Origin: Candidimonas humi
Lineage (GTDB): Bacteria; Pseudomonadota; Gammaproteobacteria; Burkholderiales; Burkholderiaceae_B
Length of the DNA stretch: 64,000 nucleotides
NCBI RefSeq assembly: GCF_019166065.1
Contig: NZ_JAHTBN010000007.1
Location: forward strand, 163,482-227,481
Reading direction: 5' to 3'
Of the stretch, positions 8,900 to 18,280 are shown piece by piece. The notes under the pieces were generated by a model. The model was not told the origin of the DNA and did no database searches. It saw nothing but the letters and a program-made list of their open reading frames with translations. The position numbers and the translations under genes were made by a program. Numbering within the stretch: the first letter of the stretch is position 1; each line of letters opens with the position of its first letter.

Positions 8900-9409
8900 T
8901 CAGTCCAGATTACGCAGCAGCTTGCGCAGCAGCCGCTCGAGTTCGTCCACTTCCGCCGCCGAGAAATCCTCCAGCGCCTCGCGAATGTGGGTGCGGCGCT
9001 CGGGCAGGAAAGATTCGACGAAGGCCACGCCCTTGCGCGTCAGCCGCAGGAACCACTGCCTGCCGTCGCTGGCATCGGCCAGCCGGTCGACCAGGCCATG
9101 CTGCTGCAGTTGGCGCGCCACGCGCGTGCTGTTGGTGCGCGAGGAATTCATGAAAACGCTGAGCTCGGACGGCTTGAGCCTGTGCTCGGGGCTGGCGTAG
9201 ATCACGACGAGCGAAGTCCACAAGGTCGTGTTCAGGCCATATGCGCGAAACGGCTCGTCCATGAAATCGTTCAGGCGCTGCGCCACGTGCTGGAACAGGC
9301 GCACGATGACGGACTCGCGCAGCGTCGCGCGCGACGCAAGCCGTCGCGACAGGTCTTGCATGGCCTGTTCGAAAGACTGGAACGATGAGGGTTTGTCGGG
9401 CGTTTCCAT
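8900..9409 (-). CDS. MarR-family transcriptional regulator of the efflux pump
   Basis: This protein of about 169 residues has the MarR fold, with helix-turn-helix region LKPSELSVFMNSSRTNSTRVARQL and the wing region DASDGRQWFLRLTRKG (approximate boundaries). It is expected to bind as a dimer and to release DNA on binding a phenolic or drug-like ligand, relieving the downstream DHA2 pump. I placed the start at the ATG at 9409 (METPDKP); a GTG at 9421 would add four residues. A perfect 20-bp palindrome touches the ATG, which implies autoregulation by blocking transcription or translation initiation. Confidence 0.85.
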   Translation of the reverse strand: METPDKPSSFQSFEQAMQDLSRRLASRATLRESVIVRLFQHVAQRLNDFMDEPFRAYGLNTTLWTSLVVIYASPEHRLKPSELSVFMNSSRTNSTRVARQLQQHGLVDRLADASDGRQWFLRLTRKGVAFVESFLPERRTHIREALEDFSAAEVDELERLLRKLLRNLD

Positions 9410-9429
9410 ATAGTAACGCACGTTACTAT
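9410..9429. promoter_or_regulatory. Perfect palindrome at the marR start, likely autoregulatory operator
   Basis: ATAGTAACG and CGTTACTAT are perfectly complementary around CA. It abuts the marR ATG and shares its core with the site upstream of the efflux gene. Confidence 0.7.
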
Positions 9430-9546
9430 CTCTGGGCGCAAAAGTCCAGAGGCGAGCGCCGGCGTGTGGCGGATTAAGCTAGAATTCTGTGAGTGCATTT
9501 TCAGGCAGCCGCACGTCAGGCAAGCCGCAAGCCCCATATTTCCTCC

Positions 9547-10347
9547 ATGCCCGCCGATTCCAGCCAAACACCCGACCCCGCCACATCCAGGTTCTATGTA
9601 ACCGCGGTAGAGCGGGCCATGGCAGTGCTGATGGCCTTCGACGGAATGCATCGCCACCTGTCGTTATCGCAGCTAGCCGAATCGACAGGCCTGGATGTCA
9701 GCGCCATGCAGCGCTTCACCCATACCCTGCAAGCGCTCGGATACCTGCGCCGCGACCCGCAAAGCAAGAAATTCGAACTCACCGCCAAGCTGCTGGATTT
9801 TTCCAATATTTATCTATCGGCCAATGAAATGCTGGCCAAGGCCATGCCGTATCTGCAGCGCCTCGCCCAGGACACCGAGGAAGTGGTCAACCTGAGCGTG
9901 CTGGACGGCACCGACATGATCCTGATCTCGCGCATTGTCAGCCGCAATGCGCTGAACCTGAACATCCATGTCGGTTCGCGCATGCCCGCGTTCTGCACGG
10001 CGTCGGGGCTGGCATGGCTTTCGGCGCTGCCCGAGGAAGAAGCCGAAGCCGTATTGCAGGCCTCCGACCTGGTCGCCCATACCCAATATACGGAGACCAG
10101 CCTGCCCAAGATCCGCAAGAGGCTGGCCCAGACCAGGAAGAACGGCTACGTGCATACCGGAGAGGAATACCGGCTGGGCGGGGTCGCCACCGCCGCAGCG
10201 ATATGCGATACGCAAGGCCGGGTGCAAGGCGCCATCAGCGTCTCGGTTTCCAAGCCCCGCTGGAACGCGCCCGAAGACGAGAAGCGCTACGCGGACCTGG
10301 TCATCGCCACCTGCGCCGCCATTTCGACACAGCGCCTCACGCCCTAG
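9547..10347 (+). CDS. IclR-family transcriptional regulator
   Basis: This is a ~266-residue IclR protein. The N-terminal winged helix-turn-helix contains AVLMAFDGMHRHLSLSQLAE followed by the recognition helix near SAMQRFTHTLQALGYL. The C-terminal effector domain ends with the family-typical GAISVSVSKPRW. I prefer the ATG at 9547 (MPADSS); a GTG at 9493 would add 18 residues and neither has a clear ribosome site. It converges on the acyl-CoA ligase/crotonase/Bug operon, the obvious candidate target, because IclR proteins usually control catabolic genes nearby. The effector is unknown. Confidence 0.85.
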   Translation: MPADSSQTPDPATSRFYVTAVERAMAVLMAFDGMHRHLSLSQLAESTGLDVSAMQRFTHTLQALGYLRRDPQSKKFELTAKLLDFSNIYLSANEMLAKAMPYLQRLAQDTEEVVNLSVLDGTDMILISRIVSRNALNLNIHVGSRMPAFCTASGLAWLSALPEEEAEAVLQASDLVAHTQYTETSLPKIRKRLAQTRKNGYVHTGEEYRLGGVATAAAICDTQGRVQGAISVSVSKPRWNAPEDEKRYADLVIATCAAISTQRLTP

Positions 10348-10433
10348 GACCTATTCACACCAAAAGGCACACCACAAGGCAAAAGGGCCGCCGCTTTTAA
10401 TGTGCAGGCCCCGAGCCGCCGCGTCGCCCGAGG

Positions 10434-11225
10434 CTATCTGCCCTCGAACACCGGCCGGCGCTTCTGCGCAAACGCGGTGGCGGCATTCCGATAGTCTGCG
10501 CTGTTGTCGGCCTGCGCGCTGATCGCGTCGATCGCGGCACTGGCCTCCTGCAGCCGGCCGGCCGCGATGGCGTTGAGCTGCAGCTTGCTGCCGGCAATCG
10601 ACAGCGGCGCGCTGTCCATGAAAGGCCGGCCGAATTCAATCGCGGCAGCCACCACATCGTCGCCGCAAGCCACGTCCAGGTAGCCCGCTTCCAGCGCGTC
10701 GCTACAGCCGACCAGCTCTCCGCCATATACCCAGCGCCGCGCGCGCGCGACGCCGATCAGGCTTGCAAGGCGCACCAGTTGCACCGTGGGATAGACCAGG
10801 CCCAGCTTGGCCGTGGGCACACCTATCCGGGCATCCGGGCGGCCGACCCGGAAATCGCAGCACAGCGCCAGGCTGCAGCCGCCGCCGACACATGCCCCGC
10901 CGATGGCGGCCACCACCGGCACCGGCAAGCCCTGCACCGCCGCATAGCATTCCTGGATGCGGGCGCGATAGACGGCGGCTGCCGCGGTATCGTCCAGCAC
11001 CGCGCGAAAAGCGACGATGTCGTCGCCCGCGCAGAAATGCCCCTGGGCCCCGGTCAGCACGACCAGCTGCGGCCGAGTGCCTTCGGCCAGCCGCCGAAAG
11101 ATGTCGCGCAGATCCGTCCATGCCGCAAAATCGCAGGCGTTCCTGCGCTGCGGGCGATCGATCGTCACCAGCGCCACCCGGCCGCCTTCTTTCCATTCCA
11201 GCAGGATCTCGGATTTTTCCGCCAT
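10434..11225 (-). CDS. Crotonase-fold (enoyl-CoA hydratase/isomerase family) protein lacking both usual catalytic Glu
   Basis: This 263-residue protein has the crotonase fold, with oxyanion-hole segments HFCAGDD (about 63-69) and GGACVGGGCSLAL (109-121). In classical enoyl-CoA hydratases the second segment reads GGGCELA and a later one reads QPE. Here the equivalent positions are Ser118 and Thr138, so neither catalytic glutamate is present. It may therefore be an isomerase, a lyase, a thioesterase-like crotonase or a non-hydratase rather than a hydratase. It is the last gene of a four-gene operon, 5 bp after the ligase stop, in which the ligase would supply the CoA thioester. Confidence 0.8.
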   Translation of the reverse strand: MAEKSEILLEWKEGGRVALVTIDRPQRRNACDFAAWTDLRDIFRRLAEGTRPQLVVLTGAQGHFCAGDDIVAFRAVLDDTAAAAVYRARIQECYAAVQGLPVPVVAAIGGACVGGGCSLALCCDFRVGRPDARIGVPTAKLGLVYPTVQLVRLASLIGVARARRWVYGGELVGCSDALEAGYLDVACGDDVVAAAIEFGRPFMDSAPLSIAGSKLQLNAIAAGRLQEASAAIDAISAQADNSADYRNAATAFAQKRRPVFEGR

Positions 11226-11230
11226 GTCCG

Positions 11231-12799
11231 TCACTTCCTGATTACGTAAGCCGTATCGTCCAGGCACCAGACCCCGGCCACCTCGCGAGACAATTCTTTC
11301 TTCTGGATGCGCTGCGTGGCCGTCTTGGGAAATTGTTCTATGAACGCCACGTAACGCGGTATCTGGAAATACGGCAGCCTGGGTTCGCTCCATTTGATCA
11401 GGTCCAGCGGATCGAGCTCGGCGCCGGCCTTGAGCCGCACAAACAGCTTCAGCTCGTCCTCGCCCAGGTCGCTGGGCACCCCGACCAGCGCCGCTTCCTC
11501 TATGGCGGGATGCTCGGCAAACACGCGCTCGACCTCCCACGAGGAAATATTGATGCCGCGCCGCCTCAGCATGTCCTTCTTGCGGCCGGCGTAATAATAA
11601 AAACCCTGGGCGTCGCGGCGGCCCAGATCGCCCGTGCAGAACCAGTCGCCCCTGCGCGCCGCGCGGTCCGCCTCGGGGTTGTCGTAATAGCCCAGAAAGC
11701 CCAGGCCCTCCGCACGGGCCCGGACAATGATCTCGCCGCTGTCGCCATCGGCCACGCCCTTGCCCTGGTCGTCGATCAGGTCGACATCGAAGTACTCGAG
11801 CGGCTTGCCCACCGAACCCGCAGGCCCATGCGGGTTGGCGGTGACGAAGGTGATCATTTCCGACAAGCCGTAGCCCTCCCGCATTTCGACGCCGAAGCGC
11901 TGCGAGAAGTCGCTCCATAGATGCGGCGGACAGCCCCCGCCCCAGGCTATGCGCACCCCGTGCCCGCGGTCGCCTTCGCGCGGCGGCTGCTTGAGCAGCA
12001 TGGGCACGACGCTGCCCAGGTAATGGATGTGTGTCGCCCCATAGCGCCTGGCATCGTCCCAGAACCGGGAGGCGCTGAATTTTTCCAGCATGGCCAGCCG
12101 GGTGCCGCCGATCAGCGCGGAAATCACGACTGCGACCCCGGCCCCATGGTGCAAAGACTCCCACAGCAGAAAGACGTCGCCGTGCCGCGCCTCGGTCAGG
12201 CGCAGGATGGCCATGGGCCCGGCCCTGAGCGTACGGTCGGATTTCAGCACACCCTTGGGAGCGCCTGTAGTCCCCGAGCTGGGAGTAAGAGCAAGAATGT
12301 CGTCCGGGTCGATCGCCACTTCGGGCGCAACGTCGCTGCAATCCAGATAGCTCTCGAAGCTCACGCCGCCTTCACCGGGGCCGCCGCGCCACAGGCACAG
12401 CGGCACGCGCACTTGCACATCCCGCAATGCCCCGGCATGGGCTGCATCGGCAATCATCGCTATGGGCTTCAAGCTGTCGAAGACGTGCCGCAGCGCGGCG
12501 CCCTTCAGATGGATGTTGACCGGCACGCGCACTGCGCCGAGCCGCGTCAGCGCATACATGGCGATGACATGGTCGGGGTGATTGGGCAGCATCAGCGCCA
12601 CATGGTCGCCCTTGCGCACGCCCAGCTCGATCAATCGATTGGCAAGCTGGCTGACGTGCCGGTCGAGCTGCGCGAGGGTGCAGGATTCGCCCTTGTACTG
12701 CAAATAGACCGTATCGGGCTCTTCTTGCGCGCGCCGCTGCAGCAACTGCGAAATGGTTTCTTCGGGTACGGATGCTATGTCGATATGGCTGGCTGACAT
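11231..12799 (-). CDS. AMP-forming acyl-CoA ligase (CaiC/fatty acid-CoA ligase-like)
   Basis: This 522-residue adenylate-forming enzyme would activate a carboxylate to its CoA thioester with ATP. The P-loop-like motif TPSSGTTGAPKGVLKS lies near residue 165. The A5-type motif GYGLSEM and the hinge motif TGDLGRRDAQGFYYYAGRKKDML are clear. The pattern RYGATHIHYLGSVVPMLLKQP resembles the CaiC (carnitine/crotonobetaine-CoA ligase) branch. The usual near-C-terminal lysine is in PKTATQRIQKKEL. The start is the ATG at 12799; the open frame continuing upstream lies in the preceding gene. Substrate is unknown; the Bug receptor in the operon suggests a small di- or aromatic carboxylate. Confidence 0.85.
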   Translation of the reverse strand: MSASHIDIASVPEETISQLLQRRAQEEPDTVYLQYKGESCTLAQLDRHVSQLANRLIELGVRKGDHVALMLPNHPDHVIAMYALTRLGAVRVPVNIHLKGAALRHVFDSLKPIAMIADAAHAGALRDVQVRVPLCLWRGGPGEGGVSFESYLDCSDVAPEVAIDPDDILALTPSSGTTGAPKGVLKSDRTLRAGPMAILRLTEARHGDVFLLWESLHHGAGVAVVISALIGGTRLAMLEKFSASRFWDDARRYGATHIHYLGSVVPMLLKQPPREGDRGHGVRIAWGGGCPPHLWSDFSQRFGVEMREGYGLSEMITFVTANPHGPAGSVGKPLEYFDVDLIDDQGKGVADGDSGEIIVRARAEGLGFLGYYDNPEADRAARRGDWFCTGDLGRRDAQGFYYYAGRKKDMLRRRGINISSWEVERVFAEHPAIEEAALVGVPSDLGEDELKLFVRLKAGAELDPLDLIKWSEPRLPYFQIPRYVAFIEQFPKTATQRIQKKELSREVAGVWCLDDTAYVIRK

Positions 12800-12837
12800 G
12801 TGATGCCTGTGTAGAAATCGGGAATCCGGGTTCGGAA

Positions 12838-13611
12838 CTAGCCGCGGCGCTGCGCGCGCTCCTGGAAAAACTTTTCCATCATCGCCGCGGGCTCGCCCGA
12901 GCCGTAGCATTCGCGATGAATGCGGATCGCCGCCTGGATGGTTTCGCGGAAATCCGCTTCGGTCACTTCGCGCAGGCGCGCCTTGTCCAGCCGCATCGCG
13001 ATGGGCGGCTTGGCGGCAAGCTCGCGGGCGAGCTCCAGGCTCTTGGCCATCACCTGGTCTCGCGGCACCAGATAATGGACCAGCCCGATGCGCTCGCATT
13101 CGGCAGCTTCCATCATGCGGCCGGTAAGCGTCAGCTCCACCGTGCGGGACAAGCCCAGCATCTCGCGCATGATCCAGGGGCCGGTGACGCTGGCAATACC
13201 GGAATTGATTTCAGGCTGCCCCATCTTCACGTCCGGATGCGCCACGCGGATGTCGCCCAGCAAGGCAACCTGGAAGGCCGAGCCCGCCGCCGTGCCGTTC
13301 AGCGCCATGACCAGCGGCTTGGGAAAGCTGCGCAAGGCGTCGTAGTAGGTTTCCCACTCGCCTATCCACGACTCCGCGCGGTCGGCATCGAAATCGTGGG
13401 CTTCGTTCAGGTCCTGGCCTGCCGAGAAGGCCCGGTCGCCCGCGCCCGTCATGATCAGCGCCCGCACGGATTCGTCCGCCGCGCTGGCCGCGATCGCTTC
13501 GAGGATCTCCTGGCGCATCGCCGTATGCCATGCGTTGAGGCATTCCGGCCGGTTCAAGGTCAGGACCGCCACCGGGCCCGACGTTTCATACTTGATGTAT
13601 TGCAATTGCAT
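12838..13611 (-). CDS. Crotonase-fold protein (enoyl-CoA hydratase/isomerase family), one catalytic Glu replaced
   Basis: This 257-residue crotonase-fold protein has the oxyanion segments AFSAGQDL (about 61-68) and NGTAAGSAFQVAL (105-117). The canonical first glutamate (GGGCELA) is replaced by Gln114 in an unusual GSAFQVA sequence, whereas the second glutamate is kept as Glu134 in GQPEINSG. That pattern fits an isomerase or a lyase better than a standard hydratase. It lies between the Bug receptor and the ligase; a large hairpin separates it from the receptor gene. The start is the ATG at 13611. Confidence 0.8.
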   Translation of the reverse strand: MQLQYIKYETSGPVAVLTLNRPECLNAWHTAMRQEILEAIAASAADESVRALIMTGAGDRAFSAGQDLNEAHDFDADRAESWIGEWETYYDALRSFPKPLVMALNGTAAGSAFQVALLGDIRVAHPDVKMGQPEINSGIASVTGPWIMREMLGLSRTVELTLTGRMMEAAECERIGLVHYLVPRDQVMAKSLELARELAAKPPIAMRLDKARLREVTEADFRETIQAAIRIHRECYGSGEPAAMMEKFFQERAQRRG

Positions 13612-13642
13612 GTTTCCGTTTCCTGGATGTGCCGCAACGCCA

Positions 13643-13703
13643 CCGGCGCCGCGTGGTTCGTGTCCCGCGCAGGCAGCCGCCGACACGAACCACGCGGCGC
13701 CGG
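13643..13703. repeat. Perfect 22-bp inverted repeat, large hairpin between Bug and crotonase genes
   Basis: The arms 13643-13664 and 13682-13703 are perfectly complementary over 22 bases (inner core GTGGTTCGTGTC / GACACGAACCAC) with a 17-base loop. It lies between the Bug receptor stop (13716) and the crotonase ATG (13611). No T-tract follows, so it may be a partial terminator or an mRNA-stabilising structure that raises the receptor level over the enzymes. Confidence 0.75.
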
Positions 13704-13715
13704 CGGCGCGCGAAC

Positions 13716-14705
13716 TCACTGCTTGATCACAATGTGCGTTTCGTCGATCAGCCGCCCCCACTTGGCGACCTCGTCGCCCAGCATGGTGGCAGCCTGCTGC
13801 GTATCCGTGAGCACGGGCACCACGCCCTGCTGTTGCAGCTTGCCGCGTACCTGCGGGTCGTTCATTACGTGTTCCAGCCCGGCATTCAGGCGCCGCAGTT
13901 CGGCATCGGGAGTGCCCTTGGGCACAAGCACACCGTACAAGGACGTCACATCCAGGCCTTTGAGCCCCTGCTCGGCCAGCGTGGGCACCTTGGGCAGCAA
14001 GGGCACGCGCGTATCCCCCGCGATGCCTATGGCCTTGATCTTTCCTGTGGGCAGGTTGGCCAGCGTGGTCGGCGTGGTGGCGAACATGATCTGGATCTGG
14101 CCCGACATGAGATCCAGCATGGCCGGCGCCGAACCGCGATACGGCACGTGCAGGATATTCACGCCCGCGCGCAGCCGGAACAGCTCCCCGGCCACATGCT
14201 CGATCGAGCCCGCCCCCGACGAGCCGAAGGAATCCTTGCCCGGATTCTTCTTGAGATAAGCGACGAGCTGCGGCAGCGTACCGGCCGGAACCGCGTGATT
14301 CACCACCAGCACCACCGGCAGCTTGCCGACCACGCCCACGGCCCGGAAATCCTTCGGGAAGTCGTAGCCCATGAGCTTCGACCCCAGCAGCTTGTGGTTC
14401 AGGGAATAGGAAGTCAGCGCGGCCATCAGGAGCGTGTAGCCATCGGGATTGGCGCGTGCCACGTACTGGGCGCCGATATTGCCGGAAAAGCCCGCTTTGT
14501 TCTCGACGATCACAGGCACCTTCAGTTGTTGCGACAGCTTCTGCCCGATGATGCGCCCGACTATGTCGACCGCCCCGCCGGCGCTGTAGGGCACTACCAG
14601 CGTGATGGGCTTGTCCGGATAGGCGGCCTGCGCCGCCAAAGGCCCGCACAGCGCCAAAATGCCTGCAATGCGGGAAATCCGGGAAAAGAAATTGGTCTTG
14701 CTCAT
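13716..14705 (-). CDS. Bug-family periplasmic receptor (tripartite tricarboxylate transporter)
   Basis: This 329-residue protein belongs to the TctC/Bug family of periplasmic solute receptors that expanded in Bordetella and relatives. A signal peptide spans about residues 1-27, then YPDKPITLVVPYSAGGAVDIVGR, where the aspartate-containing loop normally contacts the ligand carboxylate. FGSSGAGSIEHVAGELF is the second conserved binding segment. No TctA/TctB membrane genes are present in the window, so it is an orphan receptor that must work with a transporter encoded elsewhere or act as a sensor component. It leads the operon of acyl-CoA ligase and two crotonases, whose substrate it probably binds. 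Start ATG 14705. Confidence 0.85.
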   Translation of the reverse strand: MSKTNFFSRISRIAGILALCGPLAAQAAYPDKPITLVVPYSAGGAVDIVGRIIGQKLSQQLKVPVIVENKAGFSGNIGAQYVARANPDGYTLLMAALTSYSLNHKLLGSKLMGYDFPKDFRAVGVVGKLPVVLVVNHAVPAGTLPQLVAYLKKNPGKDSFGSSGAGSIEHVAGELFRLRAGVNILHVPYRGSAPAMLDLMSGQIQIMFATTPTTLANLPTGKIKAIGIAGDTRVPLLPKVPTLAEQGLKGLDVTSLYGVLVPKGTPDAELRRLNAGLEHVMNDPQVRGKLQQQGVVPVLTDTQQAATMLGDEVAKWGRLIDETHIVIKQ

Positions 14706-15028
14706 GCGTGTCTCCTGGGAGAAAGCCATCCTGGGCTTTCTTGTTATGTGTGCGTGCCCAAATTCTATAATATTTTTTTATTGTCTAGCAATATTTATAT
14801 ATTGTTTATTCGGAACTGATTCAGACTGCGGCGGGCGCGTCGCGCGGCCGGGCCATCGGCTGGGGGAAAAATTTGAAGCGGGGCGATGCACTGTCGCGCG
14901 CCCCGCGGCAGGAATTCCTTGCGCAGGCCCGCCGCACCATGCCGGCCAGGCCCGGCTATCGTATATAGTTAGCGCTGCCCCGCAGGGCTGCAGCACCTCC
15001 CTCCCCCCGCCTTGAATGAGGAGTACCC
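14706..15028. other. Divergent intergenic region between Bug receptor and ppc
   Basis: This 323-bp region has no gene that I can support. Bases 14761-14815 are strikingly AT-rich against the GC-rich background and contain the palindrome CAATAT-TTAT-ATATTG (14789-14804), a candidate operator for the Bug/ligase operon, possibly for the IclR protein. The right half is GC-rich and ends with the AGGAG of ppc. Confidence 0.5.
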
Positions 15029-17917
15029 GTGAACCTGCCCGCAACAAGCCATCCGGAATCGCTTCCCGGCCTGCGCACCGACATCCGCATGCTGGGCAAA
15101 ATATTGGGCGAGGTCATACGCGAATGCGAGGGCGCGGCAGTCTACGACATCATCGAGAAGCTGCGCCGCGCTGCCGTTTCGTTCCGGCGCGAGGGCAAGA
15201 TCCGCGACAGCCGCCTGCTCGAGCGCCAGATCCGCGGGCTCGACGCCAGGCAGGTGAACTCGGTGATCCGCGCCTTCACTTATTTCCTGCACCTGTCCAA
15301 TATCGCCGAAGACCGCGACCAGAACCGGCGCCAGCGCCACCATGCGCTAAGCGGGCGCGGCCCGCAGCGCGGCAGCCTGGGGCACGCTATCGAATTCCTG
15401 CAGGACAAGGGGGTCAGCAGCCGCAAGATCCTGCGCGCGCTGGCCGAGGCTTGCGTGACCCCGGTGCTGACCGCGCACCCTACCGAAGTGCAGCGCAAGA
15501 GCACGCTCGACCTGCACCGCGAGATCGCGCTGCAACTCGCACGCAACGATAACCAGTTGACGCCTGACGAAGACCAATGGCTGCAGCGCCGCCTCGCCGG
15601 CCTGGTCTCGACCCTGTGGCAGACGCGGCTGCTGCGGCGCCAGAAGCTGACGGTGCTCGACGAGATCAACAATGCCCTGGGCTTCTATCACAGTACCTTC
15701 CTGGCCGCCATCCCGCGCCTGTACCAGGACCTGGCCAGGCTGTTGCAGCGCCCTGGGCGGTCGCTGTTCAAGGTGGACGCAAGCCCCCTACCCGCGTTCC
15801 TGCGCATGGGTAGCTGGATAGGCGGCGACCGCGACGGCAATCCGAACGTAAACGCCGCAACGCTGGAGCAGGCTCTGCTGCGCCAGTCCACCGTCGCCCT
15901 GCAGCACTACCTGCTGGAAGTCAAGGAACTGGGCACCGAGCTGTCGATGTCGCAATCCCTGGAACACGCCAGCCCCGGACTGCTCGCGCTGGCGCAAGCC
16001 AGCCAGGATCCGTCGCCGCAACGCGCCGACGAACCTTATCGCCGCGCCTTCATACACATGTACGCGCGGCTGGACGCCACCGCGCAGGAGCTCACCGGCG
16101 AGCGTCTCGCGCGGCGGCCTACCTACCCGGCCGCGCCTTACGAGGACGCGGCACAATTCCAGGCCGACCTGCAGACCGTCGCCGACTCGCTGGCGCAGCA
16201 TCATGGCGGGCTGATCGCGATGCTGCGCCTGAACGCCCTGCTGCAGGCCGTCAGCGTGTTCGGCTTTCATCTGGCCACGGTCGACCTGCGCCAGAGCTCC
16301 GACGTGCATGAACGGGTGCTCACGGAACTGTTCAAGGCCGCCGGCGTGCGCCACGGCGACACCGTGGTCGACTACGCAGGCCTGGGCGAAGAAGCACGCA
16401 TCGCGCTGCTGCGCAGCGAATTGCGCGAAACCCGCCCGCTGGTGTCGCCCTGGATCCGCTATAGCGCCGAGACCGAAAAAGAACTGGCCATCTTGCGTGC
16501 CGCGGCGGCGGCGCGCCGCCGCTATGGCGCCCAGGCCGTGGTCCAGTCCATCGTGTCCCACACCGAGACGCTCAGCGACCTGCTGGAAGTATTGGTGCTG
16601 CAGCAGGAAACCGGGCTCATCGCCCCGGGGGCCACAAACGCCCCCGACGGCGAAGCCGGCGATGCGCCCTCCCGCGGCTGCGCGGACGGGCTCATGGTGG
16701 TGCCGCTGTTCGAAACCATTCCCGACCTCGAGCGCGGCCCGGACATCATGGCCGAGTGGCTGGACTTGCCGGAAGTCGCCGAGCGCGTCCGCCACTGCCA
16801 GGGCGGCATCCAGGAAGTCATGCTGGGCTATTCGGACAGCAACAAGGACGGCGGCTATCTCACTTCCACCTGGTCGCTCTATCGCGCCGAAAGGCGGATG
16901 GTCGAAGTCTTCAAGCAGCGCAAAGTGCGCCTGCGCCTGTTCCATGGCCGCGGCGGCTCGGTGGGGCGCGGCGGCGGATCCAGCGTCGACGCGATCCTGG
17001 CCCAGCCGCCCGGCACGGTCGACAACCAGATCCGGCTCACCGAGCAGGGCGAAGTCATACAGAGCAAGTACAAGGACAGCGAGGTCGGGCGCTGGCACCT
17101 GGAACTGCTGGTGGCCGCCACGCTGGAAACCAGCCTCAGCCCGCGGCGCTCGGCGTCCCAGGCCGAAGACGAGAACATGCAGCGCTACGGCGCCGCGCTG
17201 GCGCTGATGTCCGACGCGGCGCAAAGCGCCTATCGCGACCTGGTCTACCAGACCCCCGGTTTCGCCGATTATTTTTTCGCCTCGACCCCGATACTGGAGA
17301 TTGCCGGCCTGAACATAGGCTCGCGGCCGGCGGCGCGCAAGCCCAGCCGCCGCATCGAAGACCTGCGCGCCATCCCCTGGGGGTTTTCCTGGGCGCAATG
17401 CCGGCTGATGCTCACTGGCTGGTACGGGCTGGGCACGGCCATACAGGCCTATCTGGAACGGGGCGGCCCGGGCTGCCCCGAAAGCCAGAGCGCCAGGCTG
17501 GCGCAATTGCGCCGCATGGCGCGCTCGTGGCCGTTTTTCTACACGCTATTGTCGAACGCCGAAATGGTGCTGGCCAAGACCGACCTGGCGATCGCCCGGC
17601 GCTATTCCCTGCTGGTGCCGGACAAGAAGCTGCGCACCCGCGTCTTCGGCGCCATCGAGCGCGAACACGCGCTGACGCTGGAGATGTTCCGGCTGGCAAG
17701 CTGCCGCGAGCTGCTGGACGACAACCCGCAACTGCGCGCCTCGCTGAACGAGCGCTTTGCCTATATCGACCCGCTGAACCACCTGCAGGTCGAATTACTG
17801 CAGCGCCACCGCGGCAGCCCCTCGGGCGGCAAGGGCGCCGACGAAGAAAGCAGCACGCAGCGTGCCATACACATGACCATCAACGGCATCGCGGCAGGGC
17901 TGCGCAATTCCGGCTGA
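15029..17917 (+). CDS. ppc: Phosphoenolpyruvate carboxylase
   Basis: This 962-residue enzyme makes oxaloacetate from PEP and bicarbonate, replenishing the TCA cycle. The catalytic histidine region [11 protein letters not shown] is near residue 152, [12 protein letters not shown] near 600, and the glycine-rich catalytic loop [13 protein letters not shown] near 640. The C-terminus ending RNSG keeps the glycine typical of the family. The start is a GTG preceded by AGGAG. An extension of ~15 residues with AGDAPSRG at about 550 looks like a variable loop. It is monocistronic and convergent with psiF. Confidence 0.95.
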   Translation: MNLPATSHPESLPGLRTDIRMLGKILGEVIRECEGAAVYDIIEKLRRAAVSFRREGKIRDSRLLERQIRGLDARQVNSVIRAFTYFLHLSNIAEDRDQNRRQRHHALSGRGPQRGSLGHAIEFLQDKGVSSRKILRALAEACVTPVLTAHPTEVQRKSTLDLHREIALQLARNDNQLTPDEDQWLQRRLAGLVSTLWQTRLLRRQKLTVLDEINNALGFYHSTFLAAIPRLYQDLARLLQRPGRSLFKVDASPLPAFLRMGSWIGGDRDGNPNVNAATLEQALLRQSTVALQHYLLEVKELGTELSMSQSLEHASPGLLALAQASQDPSPQRADEPYRRAFIHMYARLDATAQELTGERLARRPTYPAAPYEDAAQFQADLQTVADSLAQHHGGLIAMLRLNALLQAVSVFGFHLATVDLRQSSDVHERVLTELFKAAGVRHGDTVVDYAGLGEEARIALLRSELRETRPLVSPWIRYSAETEKELAILRAAAAARRRYGAQAVVQSIVSHTETLSDLLEVLVLQQETGLIAPGATNAPDGEAGDAPSRGCADGLMVVPLFETIPDLERGPDIMAEWLDLPEVAERVRHCQGGIQEVMLGYSDSNKDGGYLTSTWSLYRAERRMVEVFKQRKVRLRLFHGRGGSVGRGGGSSVDAILAQPPGTVDNQIRLTEQGEVIQSKYKDSEVGRWHLELLVAATLETSLSPRRSASQAEDENMQRYGAALALMSDAAQSAYRDLVYQTPGFADYFFASTPILEIAGLNIGSRPAARKPSRRIEDLRAIPWGFSWAQCRLMLTGWYGLGTAIQAYLERGGPGCPESQSARLAQLRRMARSWPFFYTLLSNAEMVLAKTDLAIARRYSLLVPDKKLRTRVFGAIEREHALTLEMFRLASCRELLDDNPQLRASLNERFAYIDPLNHLQVELLQRHRGSPSGGKGADEESSTQRAIHMTINGIAAGLRNSG

Positions 17918-17945
17918 GCCCCGCCGCGTGCCGGCCTGCGGGGCT
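17917..17945. terminator. Candidate bidirectional terminator hairpin between ppc and psiF
   Basis: The arms AGCCCCGC (17917-17924) and GCGGGGCT (17938-17945) pair perfectly with a 13-base loop between two convergent genes. There is no strong T-tract, so it may act with Rho or only stabilise 3' ends. Confidence 0.4.
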
Positions 17946-18280
17946 TACTTGGCCTTCAGGCAGGTGCTCATGAAGGTCTTGCGCGCGTCGCCCTTGAGCG
18001 ACTTGGACGAGGCCTGCGCATTGCAGGTCTTCATGCGCTGCTGCGAGGACGACAGCTTCGAATCGGAATGGCTTTCCCCCTTCAGGCAGGACTTCATGAA
18101 TTCCTTGCGAGTATCGCCCGTCTTGCCCGTGGCTTCCTTGTTGCAGGTGGTCATGCGTTCCTGCTGGGCGGTCTTGGGCTTGGACATGGCGGCGCCGCCG
18201 GATGTCGCGGCGTACACCGGGGCGGCGGCAAAGCCGCACAGGGCGGCGCAGGCCAATGCTGCGCGTATCGTTTTGAACAT
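17945..18280 (-). CDS. psiF: PsiF-repeat periplasmic protein
   Basis: This 111-residue secreted protein starts with a signal peptide (about 1-24, ending VYAA) and carries two PsiF repeats, roughly residues 39-66 and 78-108. Each repeat has the pattern QxRMxTCNxxA...R(K/T)xFMxxCLK with two cysteines that could pair. PsiF was described as phosphate-starvation inducible in E. coli, but its activity is unknown. The start is the ATG at 18280, giving a standard signal peptide; longer frames upstream lack one. Confidence 0.8.
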   Translation of the reverse strand: MFKTIRAALACAALCGFAAAPVYAATSGGAAMSKPKTAQQERMTTCNKEATGKTGDTRKEFMKSCLKGESHSDSKLSSSQQRMKTCNAQASSKSLKGDARKTFMSTCLKAK

